Of a stretch of DNA of 64,000 nucleotides, positions 20,079 through 28,754 are shown piece after piece. The stretch is from Pleurocapsa minor HA4230-MV1 (GTDB taxonomy: Bacteria; Cyanobacteriota; Cyanobacteriia; Cyanobacteriales; Xenococcaceae): NCBI GenBank assembly GCA_019359095.1, contig JAHHHZ010000001.1:1-64000 (forward strand). The letters are read 5' to 3'. Each line of letters begins with the position of its first letter. Position 1 is the stretch's first letter. The notes under the pieces are model-generated. The model searched no databases. It was given only the letters and a program-made list of their open reading frames with translations, and was not told where the DNA came from. Made by a program: the position numbers and the translations under genes.

Positions 20079-23000
20079 TTACGAAAGGGTGAGAACCGTA
20101 TCTCGATCGTGTCTTGACTCACGAGCTAACCAGTTATTAAAAACCTCACCTCTTTTGTCAGGGTCAACATTACAGCCACCATAAACACGCTGCTTAGACG
20201 AGCGATCGCCACGCCAACATTTAAATTCGAGTTTTAACCCAAGCTGCTTAAGAATTCTTTGAGCCACTGCGATCGCCGAATCTTTTTCTGGATTGACACT
20301 TACACCTAACAGAGATTTAAGTTCGTGCCGAAATCTTATAATCATCTCTAGCCAGTCAGTTAAAGAGGACGCGGTAAACTCTCGCTCTGGCTCTAAAAAC
20401 TGCTCGATTGATAAAATTTTTAAAGCTTTAATTGGTGCTGATAGCTGTCGATTATTAATGTCGGGTTTGAATACTTTACCGTTACCCTGTTTCGACATCT
20501 GTAAAAGCGATCGCCGATCGCGTCCCTCTAAATAAATATTGCCGACAGTTAGATAATAATGCAGTTGTAACTGAGAATACCAGCCAGAATCATCTTTTTC
20601 TACCAGTTCTGGTGTCACCTCAATGCCATAGCGTTTATTCAAATTTCCTTTTCTTTCTGCCAATCTTTCAGTTTCCGTTTTAGCTTTTTGACAATCGAGC
20701 TGTTCTAATTCTCGCTCGGATAAGGTTGGTGCTGTCGATACTTTTTGGCAAAAACTACGATAATTTTCTTGACACACCTGTACGACTTTTTGTTTGATGA
20801 TGTTGGTATCATCGAGATCTTCTAACTCGACTGGCTTTTCTAATTCATAACCTTCACTAACAAGTTTAGCAAGAATTGAATCTCGATAATTATTTTTGCC
20901 AGCATTAACAACACAGGCTCTTTTGCCCCAACTCCAGAATGAGGCGGGAGAAAAATTAACCTCAAGACCGTCAAAATCTTCAACAGAAGCTTGTTGAAGA
21001 AGCATAATATTGGCTTGAGTCAACTTATGCTGAGATTTGAGTAAGCCTTTTACCGAAGTCGAACCATTACCAATACGATTTCCTTTAGCAGTTGTTTTGA
21101 TCCAGATATGGCGAGGCACATCTTCTCTCAGGCGTTCGATAGTTTGGCACACAGCATCAACAGTTTGAACTCCCTGAGCGATTGCCCAAACTGAATCAAA
21201 ATGACCTCTGATATCGATAGATACCCCAGTTTCAATTATTGGAGACGCAATTACAATATCGTAGCTGCTAAGAATATGGTCTAAATTTGCCATACAGCCC
21301 ATTGCTGGATGCCCTGGTTCGGATACAGTTTCTCGATCGATTCTGAGAATTCGACGGTCGGGAAACCTTTGTTTGAGTACGAGTTCCAAATTGGTAGAAC
21401 CCCACTTACTTTTAGCTTTTTGACCAGTGGTTTGGACAAAAACTTTGCGGTCTTGTTCGATAGTTTTAATTAAAGTAGCAATTAATTCACGAGGATCGTT
21501 TCCCGTGTAAGAAATTAATTTACGCTTGATTGGCGAACGATAAACGTTTTGGGCGACCCAAGTGCTGACGGGAAAACCGATGGAATCATTTACATAGTCA
21601 AGGGCGATCGCTGATAAATCGGCATCGCTTAAATAAATTTGACCTCCTGAAGAAACGACTGTTCTGAGCAGTTTTTGAAAATTTTCGATAATTTCTACAC
21701 GATTACTTTGGCATGTAGAACTGTCTAGTAGATGCCAAATTACCTGTTCTGCTTCGTCTAGAATTACTACAGATTCCGACCAATCTTCAGGATTAAAATG
21801 AGCTTGAGAATTAGGGTGAAGAGAATCTATACAAAGCCCGTATCCCAGTATTCCTCTAGTTTCACTATTTTTGACTTCTTCAATATGATCGACGCCAAAT
21901 CTGGCGCATAAAGCTTTGGCAAGCTGAATTCTGTGGGTAATAATTAAGCAGGGCTTACCTTTTAAAAGTAGCCGTCGCACAATACGAGATAGCCATTCAG
22001 TCTTACCTGTGTTTTTTGGCGATTTTAGACCAATGAGTCGAGCATGTTCGGGAGGAACTAAATTATCCCCAAGATATCTTTGATTGACTAATAATGGCTT
22101 GTATTTAGAAATATCTAACGCAGCTTTCAACTTGAAATTTGATAGGGAAGTTCGAGCTTGGTAAAGAGATTTAAAATAGTCAATTCCTCTTGCTGCAATA
22201 AGGTCGTCTACTCCTTTTTCTAGATCGCTCCAGGTGATGACGCTGACAGAAGCTCCCTGGAGTTGTAGGAGAGTTCCTGTTTTGGCGATCGCAGTACGAA
22301 CATTTTGAACTGTTTCAGGTTTAGTATCGTTATCAAAACAGAAGATTATTTCTCTTCCACCCTTAGCCAATAATTCAAGTTGGGGAATTAGGCGAGGAGT
22401 ACCTACTTTATTCCCCCATTCATCTTTGGGTTGACGATAACCATTGTAAATTCCAGGTAAGGCGATTCCTACATAGTTAGCACAAATTATCGCTCCAGCT
22501 TTTTTGCTGCCTTCAGTAAGAATAAGAGGAATTTGGGGAGTCTCGATGAACCAAGGCCAGAAACCTCGATCTTCTATCTTGCTAAGTCTCTCAACTCCTC
22601 TGCTATCAGTGTTTCTAAATTGTTCTGGATTATATTTGAACTTATTCCGTATTGGCTGAAGTAATCGATCGATTTTGCGATATTCTCTTCCTGCACAAGC
22701 TTCTTGAAGTTCTCTAAGGAATTTAGCTTCTGTCGATTCTTGGCTGTCAAGGCGCTGTCCCCCGAATTCATTCGGGAGGGGCTGTGACTCGAATTGCATT
22801 CGAGTCCTTGAAAGCCCCGTGGGCTTGTACGCGCCGTCAGTTCCTCTACTTTCTGTAGTTGTCGTCTCACTTCTGGATAAGCATCTTCTGTTATTGGAAT
22901 CAACTGTCCGAATCGATCGACCTCGAACATTGCCTCTTTTTTCTGAGTCAAATGTCCAATTCTCCTGAATTCTCTTAATCCATTCATTTTTTACTGCCTC

Positions 23001-23489
23001 ATTTTGATTTTTTACAATATTCCAGCTATCAAGGAAACTGACTTTAAGAGCGATTAACTCAGTGGGTACATTCTTTGGTGTCTCATACTTGATGAGTTTG
23101 TTTTTGTATCGATCGCAGCTAAATCCTTTCCCTATTTTCTCCCGATAGCGATAAGGGATATCTGGCTTAAATTGCCCCCAACTTGAATCTTCGCCAGTGA
23201 ATAAATCTATTCCAGATACCCACCAACCGCCTTTTTCTGTGTGTTGGTATCTTTTTAGTAGTCTATCGCGTATTCTACCATCATTACGGCGATCGCTTTG
23301 GGCAATTCCGTACAAAATTCGGTCATAAGGTTCAAAATCTTGCAGGGATACAACATTTAGATCGATAATACTTTGGCTGACGGCTGAATTAAGCCATTCT
23401 TGATTGTGTGTTTTAAAAAGCACAAGCTTCTCCAGATAACTATGTTGATTGTTTCTGGTTGTTTGTGTATTACCCAAATCAAAAACCAC
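20079..23489 (-). CDS. CyRepA-like plasmid replication protein
   Basis: 1136 residues, matching the layout of cyanobacterial CyRepA plasmid initiators (the family of Slr7037 on Synechocystis pSYSA). An N-terminal domain is followed by a TOPRIM-like/DUF3854 segment at about 320-435 (IPLILTEGSKKAGAIICANY, EIIFCFDNDTKPE), then a helicase core with Walker A at about 488-498 (GLKSPKNTGKTEW), Walker B VVILDEAEQ and later SF2-like motifs (IVIASPIIETGVSIDIRG, QTIERLREDVPRHIW). It would initiate and unwind at the plasmid origin, presumably in the 1-kb non-coding DNA upstream. Residues about 186-250 are unusually Arg/Ser/Thr-rich. Another frame there reads more naturally, and an 85-bp palindromic insertion lies in it, so the gene may have suffered two compensating frameshifts. 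Confidence 0.85.
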   Translation of the reverse strand: MVFDLGNTQTTRNNQHSYLEKLVLFKTHNQEWLNSAVSQSIIDLNVVSLQDFEPYDRILYGIAQSDRRNDGRIRDRLLKRYQHTEKGGWWVSGIDLFTGEDSSWGQFKPDIPYRYREKIGKGFSCDRYKNKLIKYETPKNVPTELIALKVSFLDSWNIVKNQNEAVKNEWIKRIQENWTFDSEKRGNVRGRSIRTVDSNNRRCLSRSETTTTESRGTDGAYKPTGLSRTRMQFESQPLPNEFGGQRLDSQESTEAKFLRELQEACAGREYRKIDRLLQPIRNKFKYNPEQFRNTDSRGVERLSKIEDRGFWPWFIETPQIPLILTEGSKKAGAIICANYVGIALPGIYNGYRQPKDEWGNKVGTPRLIPQLELLAKGGREIIFCFDNDTKPETVQNVRTAIAKTGTLLQLQGASVSVITWSDLEKGVDDLIAARGIDYFKSLYQARTSLSNFKLKAALDISKYKPLLVNQRYLGDNLVPPEHARLIGLKSPKNTGKTEWLSRIVRRLLLKGKPCLIITHRIQLAKALCARFGVDHIEEVKNSETRGILGYGLCIDSLHPNSQAHFNPEDWSESVVILDEAEQVIWHLLDSSTCQSNRVEIIENFQKLLRTVVSSGGQIYLSDADLSAIALDYVNDSIGFPVSTWVAQNVYRSPIKRKLISYTGNDPRELIATLIKTIEQDRKVFVQTTGQKAKSKWGSTNLELVLKQRFPDRRILRIDRETVSEPGHPAMGCMANLDHILSSYDIVIASPIIETGVSIDIRGHFDSVWAIAQGVQTVDAVCQTIERLREDVPRHIWIKTTAKGNRIGNGSTSVKGLLKSQHKLTQANIMLLQQASVEDFDGLEVNFSPASFWSWGKRACVVNAGKNNYRDSILAKLVSEGYELEKPVELEDLDDTNIIKQKVVQVCQENYRSFCQKVSTAPTLSERELEQLDCQKAKTETERLAERKGNLNKRYGIEVTPELVEKDDSGWYSQLQLHYYLTVGNIYLEGRDRRSLLQMSKQGNGKVFKPDINNRQLSAPIKALKILSIEQFLEPEREFTASSLTDWLEMIIRFRHELKSLLGVSVNPEKDSAIAVAQRILKQLGLKLEFKCWRGDRSSKQRVYGGCNVDPDKRGEVFNNWLARESRHDRDTVLTLS
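22751..22835. repeat. Palindromic repeat element inserted within the replication gene
   Basis: Bounded by GGCGC (22751) and GCGCC (22831), the 85-bp block holds three hairpins: CCCGAAT-TC-ATTCGGG (22761-22776), GACTCGAAT-TGC-ATTCGAGTC (22786-22806) and AAGCCC-CGT-GGGCTT (22812-22826). It is GC-rich against the surrounding gene and encodes a low-complexity linker. It resembles the nested palindromic repeats in several gaps of this window. Confidence 0.75.
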
Positions 23490-24563
23490 TCAAATTAAGC
23501 TTGCTCTAGACCCCCAGTTCGAGTCATAATAGAGATTCAATTATTGAGATTGGGGTTGGTCTGTTTCTCGATTGCCGTCGAGAAAGAAAAGAATTGAAAT
23601 TTGTGTTTTTGATTCGGATAACAGAAAACAACCTTTTTTCTAATTTCCTCAGCTAAATAATTCTTTACTAAGCCTAGTTAGGGCTAGTCCTTGTGCTGAC
23701 TACTTTCTGGGTTTAAATTTGTGTACGCAGCAAAATTTGTCTGTCAAAACTTGTCAAACAGGTAATTTGATTGGTACAATCAAACAGAAGGCAGCAAAAA
23801 GACCAGCGCAATTATTTTTAATAATTTGCTCTTTAGCTGATCGGTCATTAAATTTGGATAGTTAATTGTTACATTCTGACTTTCCTCCTTCCCTTAATCG
23901 GGACTTTTCCCATTCTTGGGAGCTACTTAAATAGAACGCCGATTAAACCTCCTACAGTTCTCTATCGGTGTTCAGTGGTTTTTTACTAGATTGAATAAAA
24001 TCCAATTAGCTGGTTAAGATTGTAACTCTATTAGAGTCATCTAACCAGTTTTAAACCGCTAGGGATCGTCTTTTAGATCGAATTGCTAGGGTTTTTGGCT
24101 TTAATCGATCGCAATCCTTAATATTTTTAAGTTGTTTTTAGTTTTTCGCTCGACCGAACATTAAACCCTTGTTCGAGCGAGAAATTGATGACGGCGTAAT
24201 ATTTAAGTAGGATAATTTTTTGATGAAAGTCCGAGTATCTTAGTAGAAGATTTTAATCTAAGTGTTTTCTCTGATAACATCATAACGTTTTAGGACTATT
24301 TTGCAAACTAACTACATGAACTACCTAGTGTTCAGAAGGCGCGTTTTTTGTAGGTCGGCTTTTGGGTAAGAATACTCTTACCCAACGCCGTGGTTGGAGA
24401 TGCTGGGGAAACCCCAGCCTCCCCCACGACCAAAACGCGACCGTGGGAAGCTTCCCCCAAAAAAGCCGCCGCTTCGCTATCATCTCCCACTAAACTCCTA
24501 TCGTCGTTTTGAGGGAGAATTCCCGCTCACATTCGTTAAATGTTTTTATTAGCGAGAGATCGG
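23490..24563. other. 1-kb non-coding region: putative plasmid origin and control region
   Basis: No convincing gene. It separates the replication gene from the topoisomerase gene, both leftward. Left part: TTGTCAAA-type repeats (GTCAAAACTTGTCAAACAGG near 23743-23762) and ATTTGATTGGTACAATCAAAC, a partial palindrome. Middle: AT-rich with repeated GATCG motifs. Right end (24360-24470): three strong hairpins. In related plasmids the origin and an antisense copy-number RNA lie next to cyrepA, so this is the best place to look for both. That placement is from family knowledge. Confidence 0.45.
24363..24456. repeat. Cluster of three hairpins downstream of topA
   Basis: TGGGTAAGA-ATAC-TCTTACCCA (24363-24384), GCTGGGG-AAA-CCCCAGC (24402-24418) and the perfect palindrome GGGAAGCTTCCC (24445-24456). 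They lie 108 bp and more after the topoisomerase stop on the minus strand. Transcription termination of the primase-topoisomerase operon or origin structure are both possible. GC content is much higher than in the flanks. Confidence 0.6.
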
Positions 24564-26585
24564 TTATTTTTGTTGGGTCTTTAATTTGATTGGAGAAGAT
24601 TTTTTCGTAGACTGACATTTCTTTTTTAAATTTTGCTGAGATGTTGGCTCTCCAAGCTCCCCGTACTTCTTGCTCCACCAATTATCATTACGAGTTAAAA
24701 AAAATACGACTTGCTTGTGGTTAGATTTATTCCTAGATTTTGGGTCACAACAGCGCAACAAAGACTTCTGCTCATTTTCTTTAAGATAATTGTATTGTTC
24801 GAGATTCTGGTCGCAGACGGGACATTTGTATTCCGATAGGATTGTAGTTCCTTTGGGTTTTCGGTTAGATTCTGGCAAGGTTAGTTTGGCGAGCGCTAAG
24901 GCTGGGGAAAAATAAGTCTGATTCCAGCTAGTGAGATAAGGTTGCCATTTCTTCTCTCCTTGAGCGATCTCATCCAATGAAGCTTCCATGCCAGCAGTGA
25001 ATTGAGCATCGATCAAATCGGCAAAGTTTTTGCCCAGAAAAGAATCCACTGTCATGCCCAGTTCGGTAGGAATTAGCTTGTTCTGGCTAATCTTGACATA
25101 GGAGCGAGCTTTAATCGTCTTAATTGATGATGAGTAGGTGCTGGGTCTTCCAATACCTTTTTTTTCCATTAAAGCTACCAATTGAGGCTCACCGTAGCGT
25201 GATGGGGGAGAAGTTCTTTTGGACTCAATTTCAGCTTTAGATAGTTCAAGAGTTTGTTCTGGTAAGAGAGTAGGCAATTGGCTATCGGCACTAAGGTTAT
25301 TCCAATATTTGGCATAACCTATGAATTTAACCATCTGACCTTTCGCTTGCCAAAATACCGAACCTGATTGTGATAAAACAATAGTCCGATCGATTAAAGC
25401 TGGACGACATTGAGAAGCGATCGCTCTTTTCCAAATTAAGAGATACAGCTTGAATTCTTCATCCCCTATTTCTTGTTTGAGTTTAACAGAGGAATAGCTC
25501 AAATCGCTGGGACGAATGGCTTCATGCGCTTCCTGACTATTTTTAGCTTTTTGGTGTTTTCTCGGTTTTTCCAAAACATTTTGCGGATCTTTGTTTTCAA
25601 GCCAAGCTTTGGCCGCGTCACAAAATTCTTCGGAAAGAACTACCGAATCTGTTCGCATATAGGTGATCAAGCCCTTTTCATAGAGAGACTGGGCAACTTT
25701 CATAGTGCGATCTGGACTCAGCCCTAACTTTGAGCCAGACTCTTGTTGTAGAGAAGAAGTGATCAAAGGAGGAGGAGGATTTTTAGAGGTTGTTTTTTGC
25801 TCGACTCGAACGATCTTGTGGGGACAACTCTTTGCTATTTCAACCAAATTTTCTGCTTGAAATCGTTGATAAATTCTGGTAGATTCAGTCTGCGGCTTTT
25901 CTAGTTCTGATTCATTTTCTGATTCATTTGGAGTTACGTTGGATGCTCTGCCACCATAACTATAGAAAGATCTAAACCCTTCTGCATATTTTACGAAAAC
26001 AGAAAAATAATCCTCTGGCTGGAAATTATTAATTTCTTTTTCGCGATCGCAAACAAGATGCAAGACTGCCGATTGAACTCGACCAATGCTTTTGGCTCCC
26101 AGATTCCAAACCAGTGGGGAGCCTTTAAAACCAACTAATTTATCTAGTAAAGATCTAGCCAAACCCGCGTCTACAAGGTGGGAATCGAGCTGACGAGGAA
26201 AGGCGATCGCTTTGTTGACAGCATTTGCGGATATTTCGGCAAAAGTTACTCTAACAATATTGCGATTGACACCTTTAAGAATCTCCCAAAGATGCCAAGC
26301 AATTACCTCTCCTTCGCGATCTGGGTCAGTGGCGATAAAAACCTTCGCCACTTTACCCGCAGCTTCTTTTAATTCCTCGATTGTTTTTTGGGATTTAAGA
26401 TCTTTTGGCTGAAACCGCATAGAAATGCGATCGCCAACAAAATCAAAGCCCAAGTTATCTTCCCCATCGTTAGCCAAAATGCGAAAATGACCGATGCTAG
26501 CTTTAATGAGCCAGTTAACACCCAATATCTGCGATATCTTCTTGATTTTTCCTGGACTTTCGACGACTAGTAAGTTCTTTGGCAT
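24564..26585 (-). CDS. topA: DNA topoisomerase IA (TopA-like)
   Basis: 673 residues. The TOPRIM domain is at the N-terminus (MPKNLLVVESPGKIKKISQI; IATDPDREGEVIAWHL with the DxDxE acidic triad). The catalytic tyrosine stands in GLITYMRTDS. Conserved motifs NSQEAHEAIRPSDL and KKGIGRPSTYSS are present. One C-terminal zinc-finger-like segment (CPVCDQNLEQY, then RCCD) is followed by a short basic tail, so it has fewer zinc modules than E. coli TopA. It relaxes negative supercoils or decatenates by single-strand passage. A plasmid copy beside primase and CyRepA genes fits a TraE/TopB-like role in plasmid replication or conjugation. Start overlaps the end of the primase-like gene by 19 bp. Confidence 0.93.
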   Translation of the reverse strand: MPKNLLVVESPGKIKKISQILGVNWLIKASIGHFRILANDGEDNLGFDFVGDRISMRFQPKDLKSQKTIEELKEAAGKVAKVFIATDPDREGEVIAWHLWEILKGVNRNIVRVTFAEISANAVNKAIAFPRQLDSHLVDAGLARSLLDKLVGFKGSPLVWNLGAKSIGRVQSAVLHLVCDREKEINNFQPEDYFSVFVKYAEGFRSFYSYGGRASNVTPNESENESELEKPQTESTRIYQRFQAENLVEIAKSCPHKIVRVEQKTTSKNPPPPLITSSLQQESGSKLGLSPDRTMKVAQSLYEKGLITYMRTDSVVLSEEFCDAAKAWLENKDPQNVLEKPRKHQKAKNSQEAHEAIRPSDLSYSSVKLKQEIGDEEFKLYLLIWKRAIASQCRPALIDRTIVLSQSGSVFWQAKGQMVKFIGYAKYWNNLSADSQLPTLLPEQTLELSKAEIESKRTSPPSRYGEPQLVALMEKKGIGRPSTYSSSIKTIKARSYVKISQNKLIPTELGMTVDSFLGKNFADLIDAQFTAGMEASLDEIAQGEKKWQPYLTSWNQTYFSPALALAKLTLPESNRKPKGTTILSEYKCPVCDQNLEQYNYLKENEQKSLLRCCDPKSRNKSNHKQVVFFLTRNDNWWSKKYGELGEPTSQQNLKKKCQSTKKSSPIKLKTQQK

Positions 26586-28150
26586 ATATTTTTTTGTTTG
26601 TTTTCAAGTTTGGGGACGATACTTTCAAAAATTTGTTGCTCTTTTTGAGGACTTAAGTTACTTCCTTTGTCTATCCAAACCTTTCGATTTGGTTCAAACT
26701 CCGCTCGTAAAAATTCAGATTGATCTATTTTATTTTGGAAAACAATAGTCTTGGTTTTCCAGTCGATACCAAGAATACTGCTTTGGTTTTCCAAAATTGA
26801 TTTTTGATTTAGTTTTAGATAATTTGCTAATACGCTGGTAACTTTGGCTATACGTTCCTGCTCCTTTGAATTAGAGACATTAATATTGACCCGATCGTTT
26901 TTGCCGATAGCCCTATTAACTTTGTGGCGATATTGAAGTTCGTCCCTCGGATGATATCCACTGTATAGTTTCCCTAAATTATAAAAATAATCAGGACTGA
27001 TTGCTAAAAACTGCCTGTCTTCTCTCTCGTCAATATCATGGTGCTGTTGTTTATCAGTTTGCCCCCACCAAGCAAACTGCGGGCTGTATTTTTTTTGCTG
27101 CAAAAAATCAATAGCGCGGGCATACTGCCTAATGACAGCAGGGTTTTTAACGGCTCCTGCATCGGGATAGAGGACAACTTTTTGAGAATTCAGAGTTTTT
27201 GATGCCGAACTTAAATATTCCTCAAATGTTTTTGGAGAACTAGTGAATAGACCTCCCGAAGCTCCGATAACTATTTGATTGTATTTATTGGCAGCTAACT
27301 GACATTTGAAACCAATGGCTTCGGTAAGTCCTATATACTCAGAATCTAACCGACCAGAATGAGGTAAACAATAAGCAAGGGGTAGCTCTAAATTTTTCTT
27401 ATCATGGGAGGTAATATTATAGTCCCTCGACTCTACCTCAGTCTTTGCCCAAAAATATTTATGTTTTGAAGTAGTATGGCCTCTGTATTGCCAGCCTGTA
27501 TATTTGCCTCTATTATTTTTGATGGGAATAAGTAAAGCTGGAATTTTGAGAGATAAGTTATGTCCATCAGCAGTTACCCCAGCTAGTAAATTGCTAGTTT
27601 TTTCAATTGGTTGTTCGGCTTGTACTGACTTATATTGATAGTCTATTATTTGTTCTCGACTAAATCCCCTCTGTTTTAAATTCTCATAATCTCGATCTGA
27701 AATTGATAGAGATTGAAGCACTTTTCTAATTTCGCGATCGCGGTCGTCCTCATTTAGTAAAGCATTTCGCCATTTTTCTACTGCTTGTTTGTTTTGTTCG
27801 GCTTTTGCTTTTAGTCTCTCTCGATGTAGATTTTCAATTTCAATTTTCTTCTGAGCAGAGAGTGACGATATATCGTTATTTGAATTACTCCACTCACTAG
27901 ATAATTCTGCTGACAATTCATGGCTGATATATTTGCCCCAAGCTCCATTTGCAGTTTCGCCAGTAAATTTATAATAATTTGTATCGCCACGTAAATTCAT
28001 GCACAGCAGATGTTCTCCCTCAATTCCTAATTTTTTACTTTGGCTTGGGGTACTAAACACGATCGTAGCCTTGAGACATTTTGCAGAAGTACCCAAGCAA
28101 CAAGGGCAAGGATTTGTTTTACTCGATCTTATATAATTACCATTCATCAT
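26567..28150 (-). CDS. Primase-like protein with zinc-finger and TOPRIM-like core
   Basis: 527 residues. The N-terminus carries CPCCLGTSAKC, a CHC2-like zinc site. The central part resembles a primase/TOPRIM fold: LPLAYCLPHSGRLDSEYIGL TEAIGFKC, then IVIGASGG and a VVLYPDAGAVKNP block where acidic metal-binding residues would be (Glu of the TEA box, Asp of YPDAG). An unidentified C-terminal helical domain follows. It would lay RNA primers on, or otherwise assist, plasmid or transferred single-stranded DNA. It is upstream of and overlaps topA, so both are one operon. From the second Met (28147) or first (28150); both are possible. I am confident of replication context, less of exact chemistry. 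Confidence 0.65.
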   Translation of the reverse strand: MMNGNYIRSSKTNPCPCCLGTSAKCLKATIVFSTPSQSKKLGIEGEHLLCMNLRGDTNYYKFTGETANGAWGKYISHELSAELSSEWSNSNNDISSLSAQKKIEIENLHRERLKAKAEQNKQAVEKWRNALLNEDDRDREIRKVLQSLSISDRDYENLKQRGFSREQIIDYQYKSVQAEQPIEKTSNLLAGVTADGHNLSLKIPALLIPIKNNRGKYTGWQYRGHTTSKHKYFWAKTEVESRDYNITSHDKKNLELPLAYCLPHSGRLDSEYIGLTEAIGFKCQLAANKYNQIVIGASGGLFTSSPKTFEEYLSSASKTLNSQKVVLYPDAGAVKNPAVIRQYARAIDFLQQKKYSPQFAWWGQTDKQQHHDIDEREDRQFLAISPDYFYNLGKLYSGYHPRDELQYRHKVNRAIGKNDRVNINVSNSKEQERIAKVTSVLANYLKLNQKSILENQSSILGIDWKTKTIVFQNKIDQSEFLRAEFEPNRKVWIDKGSNLSPQKEQQIFESIVPKLENKQKNICQRTY

Positions 28151-28224
28151 AAAATGTTGAGAGGATACTCAGTCTTCGGCTTTGCGCTAAAGCACTAGCT
28201 CCGCGTCGCCAAGGCTGAGAGGAT

Positions 28225-28270
28225 TCAATAACCCCTACCTGCCCTAACGGGACGAGGTAGGGGTTATTGA
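28225..28270. terminator. Long stem-loop, 16-bp perfect arms
   Basis: TCAATAACCCCTACCT (28225-28240) pairs perfectly with 28255-28270 around a 14-nt loop that can itself pair (CCC/GGG). It sits between the 104-residue gene (minus, ends 28314) and the primase-like gene start (28150). It probably terminates the upstream leftward gene. Confidence 0.65.
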
Positions 28271-28313
28271 AAACCTATTTTAAAGATAAAAAACGCAGCA
28301 CGACTAGCTCGAT

Positions 28314-28628
28314 TCAACTACATAAATCTTGCTCTAGCTTCTGCCAATAGGTAATATCTGCTTCTTCAATACCAACTGCGAAAACTAAATTTCCATCGAG
28401 CATTTCGATGCTCATTCTTTCGTCATTAGATTTGACAGTTAGATAATTTCCAGATTTAGTAATTTTATTAGCAATCGAATATGAATTTTTTTGCAACTCA
28501 ACATCTTGTGGTGACAGGAAAAAAGTAAGAGGTTCCGCTTCTCGTTCAATTAACAACGAAGCTACTTTAAGAATTTCATAAGCTGGATTGATTTGATCGG
28601 GAAATAATTCTAACATACTTTTTGTCAT
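28314..28628 (-). CDS. Hypothetical acidic protein (104 aa)
   Basis: Not recognised. It is a soluble acidic protein (MLELFPDQINPAYEILKVAS; FAVGIEEADITYWQKLEQDL), no cysteine cluster and no membrane helix. The centre has beta-strand-like sequence (SGNYLTVKSNDERMSIEMLD). It stands alone between a long stem-loop and a 126-bp gap holding a repeat also found before the second PstS-like gene. A regulatory or immunity role cannot be told from sequence. Confidence 0.6.
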   Translation of the reverse strand: MTKSMLELFPDQINPAYEILKVASLLIEREAEPLTFFLSPQDVELQKNSYSIANKITKSGNYLTVKSNDERMSIEMLDGNLVFAVGIEEADITYWQKLEQDLCS

Positions 28629-28721
28629 TACCTTTGATTTTATATTACTCTGTTTAAAGTATAAAAATGAAAGTAATTAATACCGATCGAGTGCAAATAT
28701 ACGAGATTGAAAATTTAAGTT

Positions 28722-28744
28722 AAATTTCTCAATTTGCTAAATTT
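28722..28744. repeat. 23-bp repeat, copy 1 of 2
   Basis: The 23 bp starting AAATTTCTCAATTTGCTAAA are identical to 56450-56472. Here they lie about 94 bp upstream of the 104-residue gene start; the other copy is 44 bp upstream of the PstS-like start at 56517. A shared regulatory site is possible. Confidence 0.5.
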
Positions 28745-28754
28745 GAACAGTAGT

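Noticed and set aside
22574-22987. Separate 137-codon gene in another frame within the CyRepA-like gene
   Set aside because: It is contained in the larger gene and ends without a conserved C-terminus. I treat it as evidence for a frameshift history rather than as an independent gene.
24490-24681. 63-codon minus-strand ORF at the end of topA
   Set aside because: It overlaps the topoisomerase C-terminus in another frame, and its tail runs through the GC-rich gap; no family resemblance.
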